Assembly (NCBI RefSeq): GCF_002105155.1
Contig: NW_019028981.1
Coordinates: forward strand, 496,001 to 560,000
Direction of reading: 5' to 3'
DNA from: Lobosporangium transversale
Taxonomy: Eukaryota > Mortierellomycota > Mortierellomycetes > Mortierellales > Mortierellaceae
Length of the DNA stretch: 64,000 nucleotides
Position numbers and translations under genes: made by a program. Shown in pieces: positions 23,329-34,494 of the stretch. Position 1 is the stretch's first letter, and every line of letters starts with the position of its first letter. The notes beneath the pieces were generated by a model that searched no databases, was not told the DNA's origin, and saw nothing but the letters and a program-made list of their open reading frames with translations.

Positions 23329-25267
23329 TTAGTGAGAGAATTGGGTCTCAGTGACACCAGCACCCATAGCAGCAGTAGAGGAGACACCACCAGTAACAGT
23401 CTTGATCAAGTTGTCATAGTAGTTAGCACCCGACCAGTTTTGGTGTGCCAAGGTCTCGACGCTGTTATGGCGCTCCTGGCGCTGAATGCCATTAACGTAG
23501 GCGTACATGCCCTTGTCAGCGAACTCACGAGCAAAAACATCAACACCGAGAGCATTGCAGTGGAAACCAGCAAGAGTGATGAATTGCCAGGAGAAACCGA
23601 GCTTGCCAAGGTCGCTGATGAATGTGCGCATGTCGTTGTCGGTCATGCCAGCAGCATCCCAGTTGAACGAAGGAGACAAGTTGTAGGCAAGCATGATATC
23701 GGGATGCTTGGCCAAGACACCTTGAGCGAACTCAGTAGCTTGGGCCAAGATGGGCGACTTGGTCTCCATCCAGAGAAGATCAGAATAAGGAGCAAAGGCA
23801 ACAGCTCTATAAAGTTGTGATTGAATAGTTTTAGTAAGGACGAATAAGTAAAAGTGAGCCCTCGAATTTAGTGTCCAGGCCAGGACTGATGCAATGCAAC
23901 TCATCCAAATGAGGAAGCTGTTCCTGTGTGGGGCAAATTCTAATTTATCCTTGGTCATCCCTTCTCTTCGTTTGTCACTGCTAAGCAATGACTCCGCTCC
24001 AAGTCCAGTCCAGCTTGGCTCAGTCCAGTCCAATAGAATCCAGTCCAGTTGAGTTGAGTCAAGCCTGAGCAATGGTTCAGTGTAATGTGATAGAAGTGAT
24101 GGTATAACGTTACCTGTTGATGGCGCAACGAGTGCCGCCCTGGTATCTGTAGTAACCCTCGCGAGTACGGGGAAGATCCCAGTCCCAATGGACTTCGACA
24201 CCATATTCCTTGGCGAGCTGACGAGCCTCAGGATTGGAAAGGAACTCGGACTTGGACAACCACTCATTGACCTTGGCCTGCTTGCCCTTGGCCTTGAGTT
24301 CGTCCGCAACAGCATCACGGTACAATTTGATGTTGGCCTCCTTGACCCAGTTGTCCTCAACAGCTTGCAAGTCATCACCGTTCTTACCAGCAGCCTGAGC
24401 ATCTGCCATGACGACAACCAGAGGCTGGAGCTTGGGGTTGGTGGCTCCAAGAATAAAGGCGTGGTCACGAGGATCGATGTTGGAGGTGATAAGGGTGGCG
24501 GCCTCAGAATCAGTACGAGCAACAATCAAGTTTTCAACTCCCATGATGTCGAACTGTACTCTGCTGGCAACCAGACGGTTGATGTGCTCAGAGATAGGGA
24601 CAAGAACCTTACCGGCCATGTGGCCGCACTTCTTGGTTCCAGCCATTTGATCTTCCAAGTGAATACCAGCAGCACCACGCTCAACAAACATCTTGGCGAG
24701 CTTCATGTTGGCGGTGATACCACCATGACCAGTATCAGCATCAGCAATGATGGGGCGCAAGAAGTCAATGTTGGCCATCTTGGTGCGCTGGGCCTTGGGG
24801 GCTGTCAAACGGGCCTCACGCTGCTTACGGTCATGGAAGAGTTGAGCAAAGAAGAGATGTTCGACCTTGTTAGGTACAGTGTCCATGGGGTAATCAGCCA
24901 GATCGGGGCCGGGTTCGTTTGAGGTTGAGGCGGTGGACGAGCATTGCCAACCAGAGACGTAGACAGTCTCAATGTACTTGGCCATCTGAGCAACTTGGAT
25001 GGGGTCCAAGGCGCCGAAAGTGTGGGAAGCAGTGCCGTTCTTGCGGTGGTTCTTGAGAAGCTTCCACAACTTCTTGGCCTGGATGTTGGAGGCATAATCT
25101 GTTTGGATAGTACCACGCTTTGAGACAATAGATTCTGCAGAGTAAGGGCGAGTGATAAGTTTGAAGCGATCAGTGGCCCACCAGGCCTTGACTTTGGCGA
25201 CCTCCTCCTGGAAGTGAGCGTCCTCGGCATCGACGTAAGCAGCAGTGGATGTGTTTGTATGGACCAT
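23329..25267 (-). CDS. ICL1: Isocitrate lyase
   Basis: Glyoxylate-cycle enzyme that cleaves isocitrate to succinate and glyoxylate, allowing growth on acetate or fatty acids. Exons 25267-24114 and 23806-23329 give 543 residues, the usual fungal length. The catalytic signature KKCGH lies at residues 212-216. The Mg-binding ADADTGHGG, the VSGWQCS substrate loop and NLSPSFNW are all present. The 307-bp intron splits an Arg codon within [14 protein letters not shown] and contains repeated AGTCC units. The protein ends TETQFSH, with no canonical SKL-type peroxisomal signal, so it may be cytosolic or use another route. A TATAAAA lies about 145 bp upstream. Confidence 0.97.
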
Positions 25268-26731
25268 TGTGAATGGATGTGTTGATGAGGGAGCTGAGAA
25301 GAAAGGAAAGAATGTAAGATCAGGGGAAGTGAGGGGGGAAGGAAAGATCGGAAGGATGATACTGATGAAAAGGAAGAAAGAAAAAAGGGGGAAAAAAGAG
25401 AAGAGTTCCCTTTTATAACTCTCCCCACATCTCTCAATGACGCATCTTTTTTTTTAGACGGTAACCGAGCTTACTTGGACAGAGATAGTCCCGCCAGAAC
25501 AAGGGTAGTGTGAATAAGTGAGCATTAGTTGTGCGGGGTACGGTTCAGAAATGGTTATTGATACAACGCGGGGTAAAATAAAGATGTATTCAGGGTTGCA
25601 CACGGGTACACTGCAAAGTTCAATAAGGGAAGGCAGTCACATTGCACCAGATTCGCTATTGAGGATGACGGATGATTCCTCAAGCATGTGAAGATGTTCC
25701 CTATTGTAAAAAAAGATTTTTTTGGCTCGCTTTGCACACTCATTGGCCACAAAGATCTTTGGGTGACCACGGACACATTTGCATTGCTACTCTTTTCTTT
25801 GATTAAAACCGAGCCCTGGTGTATACCATATAATATTTGTATACTTTGTTTAAGACAAAAGGCATTGTGTTTGAATTAGTCAATAAACAAAAGCCAGCAA
25901 CAACTATATATATTTTCATAGACTCTTCAAACGCAAAACGCGGAATGCCCGATTCAGAATAAAGGTTTTGTTTTTGATGACACATATCCCACCTTTTGAC
26001 TCTTAATGCTTTCTTTGTTGTCGTTTTTCGTTTGTTCTTTGTCATTGCTGTTTTATAACTGCTTGGTACTTGTTTACTTTGGAAAGCTTTGTACGCACGA
26101 TCCACTGCTCAATTGCATTCATAAACATTCATATACATTCATACTCACTAGCTTTGCTTGTTCCTCTCTTTTCTTTTTACTTTTAATGGTTCGTTCCATT
26201 TCCCACCCTCCGCATTTTACTAAAAGAGGATGTATTGTTGCTGGTGCGATTTGTTGACATCATAGCCTGTTTCTTTCTTCTCTTTCATCTTCCGCATATT
26301 TCACCACTCTGATTCGATATGTATACAATTATATGCACGCTATTCATCATGACAAAGGCATGGAGGGAAAAAGAAAAAATGTATCCGATATTTCTCACGT
26401 GCGTTGTTCAAAACAGAAACTTGGTAAGAAAAGGGTCCAAGGCAACATTGATTGCCCAAAAAAACCATCCGCCAATTGACAAAGTGCCTGAATGTCAATA
26501 ATTTCCGTGTGCCACCTTGGGTGTTAAATATGTATGAAATGACACGATATTTGCCGACTAATAAGTCGAGTGAGTGCTCTTCTAATTTTAAACCCTCTCC
26601 TATTTTCTCCATTAAAATATCTTTTTATATTACTTTCCATCAGTCCGATCAATGTGGGAATTCTTTTTCTATGAACATTTTTATTTCAATTTAGCTACCA
26701 TGCTCTAAATCCTTCTCCCTGCCCTTGGGCT
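25268..26731. other. Promoter of ICL and spacer to the small membrane-protein gene
   Basis: The first part holds a CT-rich (minus-strand) leader and TATA-like box for isocitrate lyase. The remainder is AT-rich with no recognisable coding exon. Confidence 0.5.
25411..25417 (-). promoter_or_regulatory. TATA-like box of isocitrate lyase
   Basis: TATAAAA on the minus strand, about 145 bp upstream of the ICL start codon and next to a CT-rich leader, a layout common in strongly induced fungal genes. Confidence 0.5.
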
Positions 26732-27437
26732 TTAAATTCGCTTTAGGATGGCCACAATGACTACGATAGGCGAAATCACAATGAGCATCCATCCAAATCG
26801 TAACAACACTATTGACATTCGGGACAAAATGGTTGCTGGCACGAAGAGCAATCCTATAAAGATCACAGTGATACTTTCAAAGAGTGATATATCGATTACT
26901 CGCCTCTTCCTTTCTCTTCCTTCTCTTATTTCACCACCATGGATACTATGGATCTCATGCCAATAAGGGCTTCGAACATCATGAAAATGTTCCGGATAAA
27001 TGATTCGAATTTGGTATTTAAATGGATCCACACCTTGTTTATGTCCATGTTCATACTTATTATCTGTAGTAGACACTGGGTCCAGAAGCTCCTTGACAAT
27101 GCATCTCCATGGGCAACTGTTAATATAGCATCTCAAGGATGATACGCGAGTCCTCTAAAAATAAAGGATCAATCATGTCAACGTCTTCTGAACGGGGATT
27201 TTTTTATTTTATTTAATTTATTTCACTCATAATCTGTATAACATAATATGTTACCTCATTTCTACTTTCTAAAACTATTGCGAAACCACACAAAAAAGCC
27301 GCAATGTGAAGCCAGGCCAAGGCGTCCGAAAAATCTTTGAATCGCCTTTTGTGGGCTGTGAAGGTGACAAGACTATATCGAGGATGGCCATATGACATGT
27401 GCCTTAATGCACGGCATTCAGGACAGTTATTGGTCAT
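26732..27437 (-). CDS. Unrecognised small membrane protein
   Basis: Predicted exons 27437-27255 and 27154-26732 join in phase 0 (GAG|GTAACA ... TTTTTAG|AGG) to give 201 residues. I do not recognise the family. Exon 1 starts MTNNCPECRA (a CxxC pair) and has one hydrophobic segment (ALAWLHIAAFLCGFAIVL, about 40-57). Exon 2 is polar, with a His-rich stretch (PYWHEIHSIHGGE), then two hydrophobic segments near the C-terminus (ITVIFIGLLFVPATIL; FGWMLIVISPIVVIVAIL) and the ending KRI. The pattern suggests an integral membrane protein with three helices. Both exons open in register across plausible splice sites, which supports a real gene. An extra upstream exon is possible. Confidence 0.5.
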
Positions 27438-27641
27438 TTGAACAAGGAAAAGGATAAAATGGTATTGTTACACTGAAAAAAAAAAACTTTTCAAGTGGGA
27501 AATGTGATCATCGGTGACGTTAAACTTAAATGCTTTCATTTAAATGGTTGTTTGGTACATGTACATATAAAGTACAATCCACAAAAAGACAGAGACTAAA
27601 CTTCTTTTGCAAATAGTGAATAGTGAAAACAATAAAAAAGT

Positions 27642-28283
27642 TTAATTAAGATCGAGATCAAAGATTCCTGCTGCATCTTCATCGTCTTGTTCCGTTTGTG
27701 GTTGCTCTTGCCCTTGTTGTTGCTGCTGTTGTTGTTGTTGCTGCTGCTGTTGCTCCAGTTGTCTCCGTTCTTCTTCTTCCCTGACGCGTCCATATAATGA
27801 AAATTCCTCTTCGTCAGAACTAGATATCAAACCATCATCCTCATCCTCACCCACCCCACCCATACCATGAGGCTGCAAATGACTTCCATTAACAACATTG
27901 ACATTGCTATTCATAACTAAGCCTCTATCACCAGTATCAACAGAGCTAACACCAATTCCAGACAGAGCGCTCACATTGTCGCCTCTCATGCCATCCACCA
28001 GCCTTGATCCTGGCGTTGCTCCAGTTCCTACCATAGCGGCACCTGTACCCTGTTGTGATTGACCATGACCTACACTTCCGGGCATCACATTGCCATCTAA
28101 TGACACTAATGCTGCAGCCGGGGTCCGCTGTTGATTAAGAATACCTGCACGCATACTGACTTCCCGAGGGTAAGGTGGCTCGAACGGATGGTTGGGATCT
28201 GATGGATTAAAGTTGGGTGGTGCTGATGTATAGTTGCTAAGACGGTTAGCATACGCGACAATTTCGCCCACTGATACTTCCGC

Positions 28284-28322
<39 letters not shown>

Positions 28323-28925
28323 TGAGAGAAAGGAAAGAAAATTAATTGTTAGGATAAGAATATCTTGAAAGACTTGCCATGAACCTTTTTTTTTTATCAA
28401 GCTTCTTTTCATCATACATGATCGCGCAGCTGCAGCGACAGCCCGCTTCTCATCCAGATCCTCCATACTAGCTTCCAGAACCTCCTTAGCATCGCGTAAG
28501 CTCTGGATCACTGCCATAATAGTCTTGTTTTGTTCCTCAATCTCCAGCCGCACTTGTCTAATCTTACGCTGTTGTTGTTGATGTAACTCAACTTTTTTTT
28601 GACATGAAGTGAGTCAATGTCAGTCAATGATAATAAATTTATAGAAGAAAATCTTGTCAGAATGTTTTTTATGCCTTCGCATACTCTTCTCAACCGCGCC
28701 CATGAGTGTACTATCAAGCTGAAGAATTTGTTGCACAATGTCTCCAGGTGACGCTGGTGGCGTCTTGCCATCTGTCATGAGCTCTAACGACGTGAATAAC
28801 GTCTGTGTCAGCCTTGAGTATTCTGTGATTTGGTTACGCACCATCTGTCGAAGTGAATGTTGTAAATTCGTCGAAGTCGTCATCATTCCCAGGACACTGC
28901 TATTCATCGTTGGTGCTGGTGACAT
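27642..28925 (-). CDS. MED4: Mediator complex subunit 4
   Basis: Exons 28925-28685, 28591-28418 and 28282-27642 give 351 residues. The coiled-coil middle (IRQVRLEIEEQNKTIMAVIQ, then LRDAKEVLEASMEDLDEKRAV) leads to the Med4 signature VSVGEIVAYANRLSNYTSAPPNF, with PPYPREVSMRAGILNQQ after it. Med4 sits in the middle module of Mediator and links transcription factors to RNA polymerase II. The tail is Gly/Ser-rich, then acidic, then a run of about 15 Gln, then ends DEDAAGIFDLDLN. The donor of intron 2 is ambiguous: GTATGA at 28417 was chosen, but GTTCAT a little downstream is in the same phase and would add about 14 residues. Intron 2 contains a run of about 32 T just before its acceptor. Confidence 0.88.
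28288..28319. repeat. Homopolymer of about 32 A/T in MED4 intron 2
   Basis: An uninterrupted A run on the plus strand, read as T on the coding strand, ending a few bases before the AATAG acceptor. It acts as an extreme polypyrimidine tract and is likely variable in length. Confidence 0.9.
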
Positions 28926-29345
28926 CTCTATACTTTCTCTTTTTTTTTAAGATATCAGTTGTTTTGTTTAATGGTCGCTCCGAAATGCACGTTCTGTTCC
29001 TGGCTTAAAGTGATGATTTTAACCAAAAGTGAATTTAAAAAAACTGCAAGTCAGTGGTACTTGTTAGCCATAAAATGGATAGTTGTGACTTTCTTTTTCC
29101 AGTGCAATTAAAAATGAGGATGCGATTTTTAATGTTCAATACAAAAAACAATTAGTTTTTTTTAATTATGGCAAAGAAATAATATCTACAAACAGGTCTA
29201 ATCTATAATATGCAATTGAAGATGCAAGATATGCGTTGCAAATATGAAATAGAAACGAAAAGTGGAAAAACAAATCATGAATATTTAAAAAGATGAAAAA
29301 AGAGAGGAGAGGGGATATAGAGAACGTGATATAGTGAGAGCGAGC
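28926..29345. other. Spacer between MED4 and eEF3
   Basis: AT-rich; holds the MED4 promoter and the eEF3 3' flank. No exon seen. Confidence 0.5.
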
Positions 29346-32300
29346 TTAGAAGTCCTCCTCAGAGTCAGAGACCTCCTCACCACGCTTCTTGGCAGCAGCA
29401 CGACGCTTCTGCTTGTCCTTGAGCTCCTTGCGAGAGAGCTTGCGGGTAGACTTGACCTTCTCAACGTTACCGAAAGCATCAACCTTTGTCTCTTCCTCTT
29501 TCATAACAATCTTCTCCAAGTTCTTCTGAGTGTAGTTGTTGCCAGTGACAGTAAGCTGACCAGCGTTAACAGACCACTTCTCAACACAAACAGTGTCAGT
29601 GAACTCGCGGTTGTGGGAGATAATGACAACTCCACCGCCGAATTCCTTGATGGCTGCAGAGAGAGCTCCGAGAGAGTCGCGATCCAAGTAGTTGGTAGGC
29701 TCATCAAGAACCAACAAGTGAGGGTTCAACCACATAGCGGCAGCAAGAACAACCTTGACCTTCTGACCACCAGACAAACCGCGGATGCGGTTGTGGGTTG
29801 CAAACTCAGCATCGAGACCAAGATCACCCAAGTGCTTCTCGACCTCAACAGCAGTCAAAGAGCGAGTCCAGGCACCAGCCTTGGCAGCCTCCTTATCGTC
29901 GAAGGCCTGAAGAACCTTATCAAAGCCCCATTCCTCGAGCTTCTCACGAGGAATCCATGCGTTATCCTCGTAGGAGCGACCGACGAACTGAACCTCGTAC
30001 TCGAACGAGCGCTTAGCCTTACGACGACCATAAAGATCCTCGATCTGAAGCTTCTCCATCTTCTCGTTAATCTCCCACTGAATGAACTTCTTCATCTGAG
30101 CCTCCTCCTCGGGTGAGATCTGACGAGTAGCTTTGTTGTTCATCTCACGATCCTCTCCATACTGGTAACGCCAGCGGATATACTCGTTAGGGGTCTTGTC
30201 CAAGTGTTGTTCGACGTGATGGAAAGCGTGCTGGGCAACATAAGCAACACGAACGTTAGGGTGCTTGGTAACCGTACCACCAGAGGGAATAGTCTCGCCA
30301 GTCAAGACCTTGATGAGAGTCGACTTTCCTGCACCGTTGGGTCCAACGACAGCAACACGAGAGTTAAGCGACACTTGGCAAGACATGTTGGTGATGGTCA
30401 ACTTTGTGCTGCCGGGGTAAGCGAAATCAATGTTTTGGAGCTTGACAAGGGCCTTATCCTTGGACTTGACACCATCCAAGAAACCGGGCTCGGGGAGCTT
30501 GAAGGCAATGGGAGAAGCAGACAACTCATAGTAGGACTTGCCCTGAGGGTACTGCTCAACGAACTTGGACAAGTTACCCTTGTACTTCTTGAGCTTACGG
30601 TTCTCATAATGAATAATACCAGTGCAGACGGAATCCAAGAAACCAGAGTCGTGAGAAACGATCATGGAAGTGACATTGGTAAGAGAGGTAAGGTAGTTCT
30701 GCAACCAGGCGACATTGGTAACATCCAAGTGGTTGGTAGGCTCGTCCAACAACAAGATATCAGCGTTCATCAACATGGCACGGGCCAATTCCAACTTCAT
30801 CTTCCAACCACCAGAGAGAGATCCAACAGCCTGCTCTTGCTTCTCCTTGTCGAAGCCGACAGACTCAAGCATATCGACAACAGCTTTCTTATCAAGGTTC
30901 TTGATGTTCTCGTCATTGAAGATGAAGGTAATGACGGGAAGATCAGCTTCCTCAGCCTGAAGGTTGTGCTCGACAAAGACAGTGCGAAGTTCATCGGGCG
31001 AGGGGAAGCCCTCAAGCTGGCCCTCAGCAATGGCACGCATGAGAGTCGACTTTCCGACACCATTGGGGCCACAAAGACCATAGCGCTGACCGCGGCGGAG
31101 GTTGAGGCGGGTCTTGTTCAACAAGATCATACCACCATAAGCGAGAGAGAACTCGCAGTCGCAGAGAAGCTCACCCTCCTCAACATCAGCAGCAGCAGCG
31201 TTGGAAAGAGCGTTCTTGGCATCGTAGTCAACATAGAAAGCATTGACATCCTCAGCAAAAGCAGTAGCTTCAGACTCAGAAGCAAGGACGGCGAGGTAAG
31301 GGACGATGGAGGAAATCCAAGCATCTTTCTCAAAGTTGCGGGAAGCAATCAATTCAGCGCAGAGAGTTGAGATGTAAGCAAGGACGACGGAAGAGAAGGA
31401 GTCATCCTTGATGAAGGTAGCCTTGGCCTTGAGGGTCTCAAGAACCTGAGCAGAGGTAACAGTATAGGCAATGGTGACGACCTGGTCCTTGGAACCAGGC
31501 TCTCCACCACCGACACGGACCAAAGTAGCACGAGCACGCTCAGCGACGTTGCGGAGCTCGGGGGAAGCACCAATCTCAATCATACGGTCCAAACCTGGCA
31601 AGAGCTTGGGCAAGAACTGTTGAGCGTGAGCGGGATTCTCGACGAGCTTACACATGTTATCGATAATGACAGCAGTCTGGCGTTGAATGGAAGGAGTACG
31701 CTCAGCAAGACCACGGACCAAGAGAGGGCACATGATGGCAAGAGTGGGTTCTTCGACAGTGGTGACGAAAGTGGTAGCTGCGAGCTGATGAATGCACTCG
31801 GCAGCTTCCTCGGGACGGTTGATGCATCCAACCAAGTAAGGGATGGAGGAGATCAAATCGGGGTTACCAACGACGTTGAAGCAGTCAGTGGTGGTCTTGG
31901 TCGCCTGGGCACGAACCTCGGGCTTGGAGTCCCACATAGCCTCACTGATAATTGGGATAATATCAGAAAGAGCAGCAGAAACTTGCTATTTGAGCGAAAC
32001 AAAAAAAGACAGTTAGATTACTAATCCTTCCTATTGATGTCCAGTGTTGTTTAGTTTCTAGTTCGGAAAGATAAATTCTCGGCAATCGTACCTGAGGAGC
32101 AGAAAGAGTCAAGCCGGACAAGATGTCCAAGGCACCGATCTTAGATTGCCTATTAGTTCATTAACGCATTGCCAAAGAAAAGGGTTAGGAATCTTCAGAA
32201 AAAAAAAAGTTTAAGCTCCGCTAAAAAAAAAAGTTCAACACTCATGACGACGGACTAGAGACAAGTCCAAAAAAAAAATAAAAAAATAAAAAATAAACAA

Positions 32301-32736
32301 AAGAGCACAATATTAAAAAAAAAAATTTTTTTGCTTACCACTTCGATTCTTTGATGGCGTGGAAGATAACAGGCAACAAGAGACGAACAGCATATCTGGT
32401 GGGGAGGCTCATGATGGCCTTGGAGGCAACCTCAGCAGCCTGGCGGACAGGGACCATCTTGTCAGAGTAGAGCTCAAAGACCTTAGGCATCTGAGGAATC
32501 AAGAAAGGCTCGGCAGCTTGACCGAAAGTGTTGGCCAAAGAGGCCAGAGCGAGGAGAGCGCCCTCACGGTGGGGAACAGACTTCTTGTTCTCAAGGAGGG
32601 GGGCAAGACTGTCGATGGTAGCAACAGACTTGACGAGACCCTCGGACTTGGCGAAGGCTGCCAAAGCATCAGCGGCGGCCTGACGCTTCTCGGTGTTATC
32701 GGCCTTGACGATGGCATCAATAAGAGGAGCAGACAT
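29346..32736 (-). CDS. YEF3: Translation elongation factor 3
   Basis: Fungal ribosome-bound ABC ATPase that promotes E-site tRNA release in each elongation cycle. Exons 32736-32339, 32149-32092 and 31985-29346 give 1031 residues (yeast about 1044). The N-terminal HEAT repeats span about 1-320. The first ABC domain has GPNGVGKST, LSGGWKMKLELARAML and DILLLDEPTNHLD. The second has GPNGAGKST, the inserted chromodomain-like segment (FEYEVQFVGRSYEDNAWIPR), LSGGQKVKVVLAAAMW and LLVLDEPTNYLD. The tail is Lys/Arg-rich and ends SDSEEDF. Codon choice is strongly biased toward C-ending codons, as expected for a very highly expressed gene. A TATAAAA lies about 235 bp upstream. Confidence 0.97.
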
Positions 32737-34494
32737 GGTGGGTTGAAATTAGGAGGGAAGAGGGTAAAAGAAAAGGTTAGGGTAATAAAGGGTAGATGAG
32801 AAGTCTATAAAAAAAAGTAAAAGAGTGGAAGGATGGTGAGGGAATGGATTCAGACGGCGATGAAGAGAGGATGAATAAGGGAAAGTGAATGCCGAATCCC
32901 AAAGGTGGTTGATGCTGAATGAAGGCCGGGTGAAGAGGAAAGAGCAAACGGTGCCTGCGTCTGTGGCCCTTTTATAATGAAAGTTTTTTTAAAGTTCAGA
33001 GGTCACAACAAGTGGCTTTTACAGGTCTTATTATTATTATTTACCGTCATCCTCGGGCAAAGCACAAAACCCCAAGAAACAAAAGCAGTAATAATCAAGG
33101 CAATCGTAATAGCGGTGATTAAAAATAGCCAAGAGAGAGAGGCAAAGCAACCACGCGAAGCAAAGCGAACTAAACACAAAAGGGGAAAAAAAATAAAAAA
33201 AGAAAACAGAGACGGGAAATGAAGCGACCCAAGCGTACATGAAGAAAGTATTTTAGACAAATATTGACATCAGACCACGTTGCAATGGTGTATCGTCATT
33301 GGTTCCACACAAATCAATGGTGATGTCTCACCTCTATCCCCTTTGTTGGATTCGTATTTGTCTCTCTTTCCAAATTGCCAATCTCGGCACAGGTACAATA
33401 AACAAATTCATCCGTTAGGCTAATGTTTTGGACAGGATGAAGTCAGTCTCAATAACAATTCATGATAGGCCTAAAAAAAAAGCTGTAAACAAAAGATAGG
33501 AGAAGTGTTACCGTCGCACCACTTATACTGCAACATTCCAAAAAACAAATGACATGTTAATATATCTGTACCGCCCTGAAAGATCTATTTTTTGTTTTGT
33601 TTTTTCACAGGGGATAGGGGCACACTACTAATTGATGTTAATGTATCTAATCGATCTATTAATATAGATACATACATATATATCATGTTCCCCTTTGGAA
33701 TGAAGGACTACTAGCGATAGCCCCATCAAAATGAAAGAAAAACAAAGGGCGTCTGTGAGCTGGCATTGATTTTTTATGCCTGTTCTGAATGATTGATCGT
33801 TGCTAGGTCTCATTATGAGTAGTACAAAGATATATTGTTGAAAGTCAAAAATTACAAAAATTCCTATGGAACAGAATGTCTGTGACTTCATGGACGTCTC
33901 TTCCTGTGCTGTGCTGCACAGCTTTACTAATGCTCTTTGGATTACATATAATACACGTTCTATGCTCTCTGTAATAGAAATGACAGTCAAAGATCACTAG
34001 ACGCGACGACCTCTCTGGTGTAGATTTCAGTCTCCGCCTTGACCTGTGGCAGTCCGACAATTGGAATCGCAATGAGAATTAGAAAGCTAATAAGCTAATA
34101 TGAAATAAACAATGAGCATTGATCGGAATATAACATACATGTTTCTCCTCCACACAGTTGCACAATCAAGCACATGCTAGACATGTATGGATTTTCATTC
34201 GATTTGCAACTGCAGCCTAATACAATTGTTCACCATTGGCCTGAATTTTTTTTTTAAGTTGAAAGCACGTGGATGTTAGAAGAATTTAGATTGGAAAGCC
34301 TGAAATGTCTTCATTGAAAAATACATTTCACGAGAACAGGAACATGTATACAGATGTTATACAATAAGGAAGGTGAAATTATATTTTTTATTATGAGCTT
34401 TTTTACTATTAATTTAGATTATTTTTTCTACAAAGCTTACTAGGCCTTAGATGACTATAGTTTTTTTTTTTTTTTTTTTTTAACAAGCCTCCTA
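32737..34494. other. Spacer with eEF3 promoter, myosin 3' flank
   Basis: Contains the eEF3 leader and TATA-like box. The rest is AT-rich without a recognised exon. T and A homopolymers occur at 34460-34481 and elsewhere. Confidence 0.5.
32970..32976 (-). promoter_or_regulatory. TATA-like box of eEF3
   Basis: TATAAAA on the minus strand, about 235 bp upstream of the eEF3 start codon. Confidence 0.45.

Noticed and set aside
24188-24922. Open frame of 244 codons opposite isocitrate lyase
   Set aside because: Antisense shadow of a biased gene, with no recognisable domain.
28381-28417. Alternative MED4 intron 2 donor (GTTCAT)
   Set aside because: Same phase, but a weaker donor consensus, and it inserts a Lys-rich stretch not expected before the Med4 signature. 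Not excluded without transcripts.
29334-31370. Long open frames on the plus strand opposite eEF3 (about 260 and 388 codons)
   Set aside because: They mirror the strongly codon-biased eEF3 gene. Composition alone explains the lack of stops, and no family resemblance is seen.
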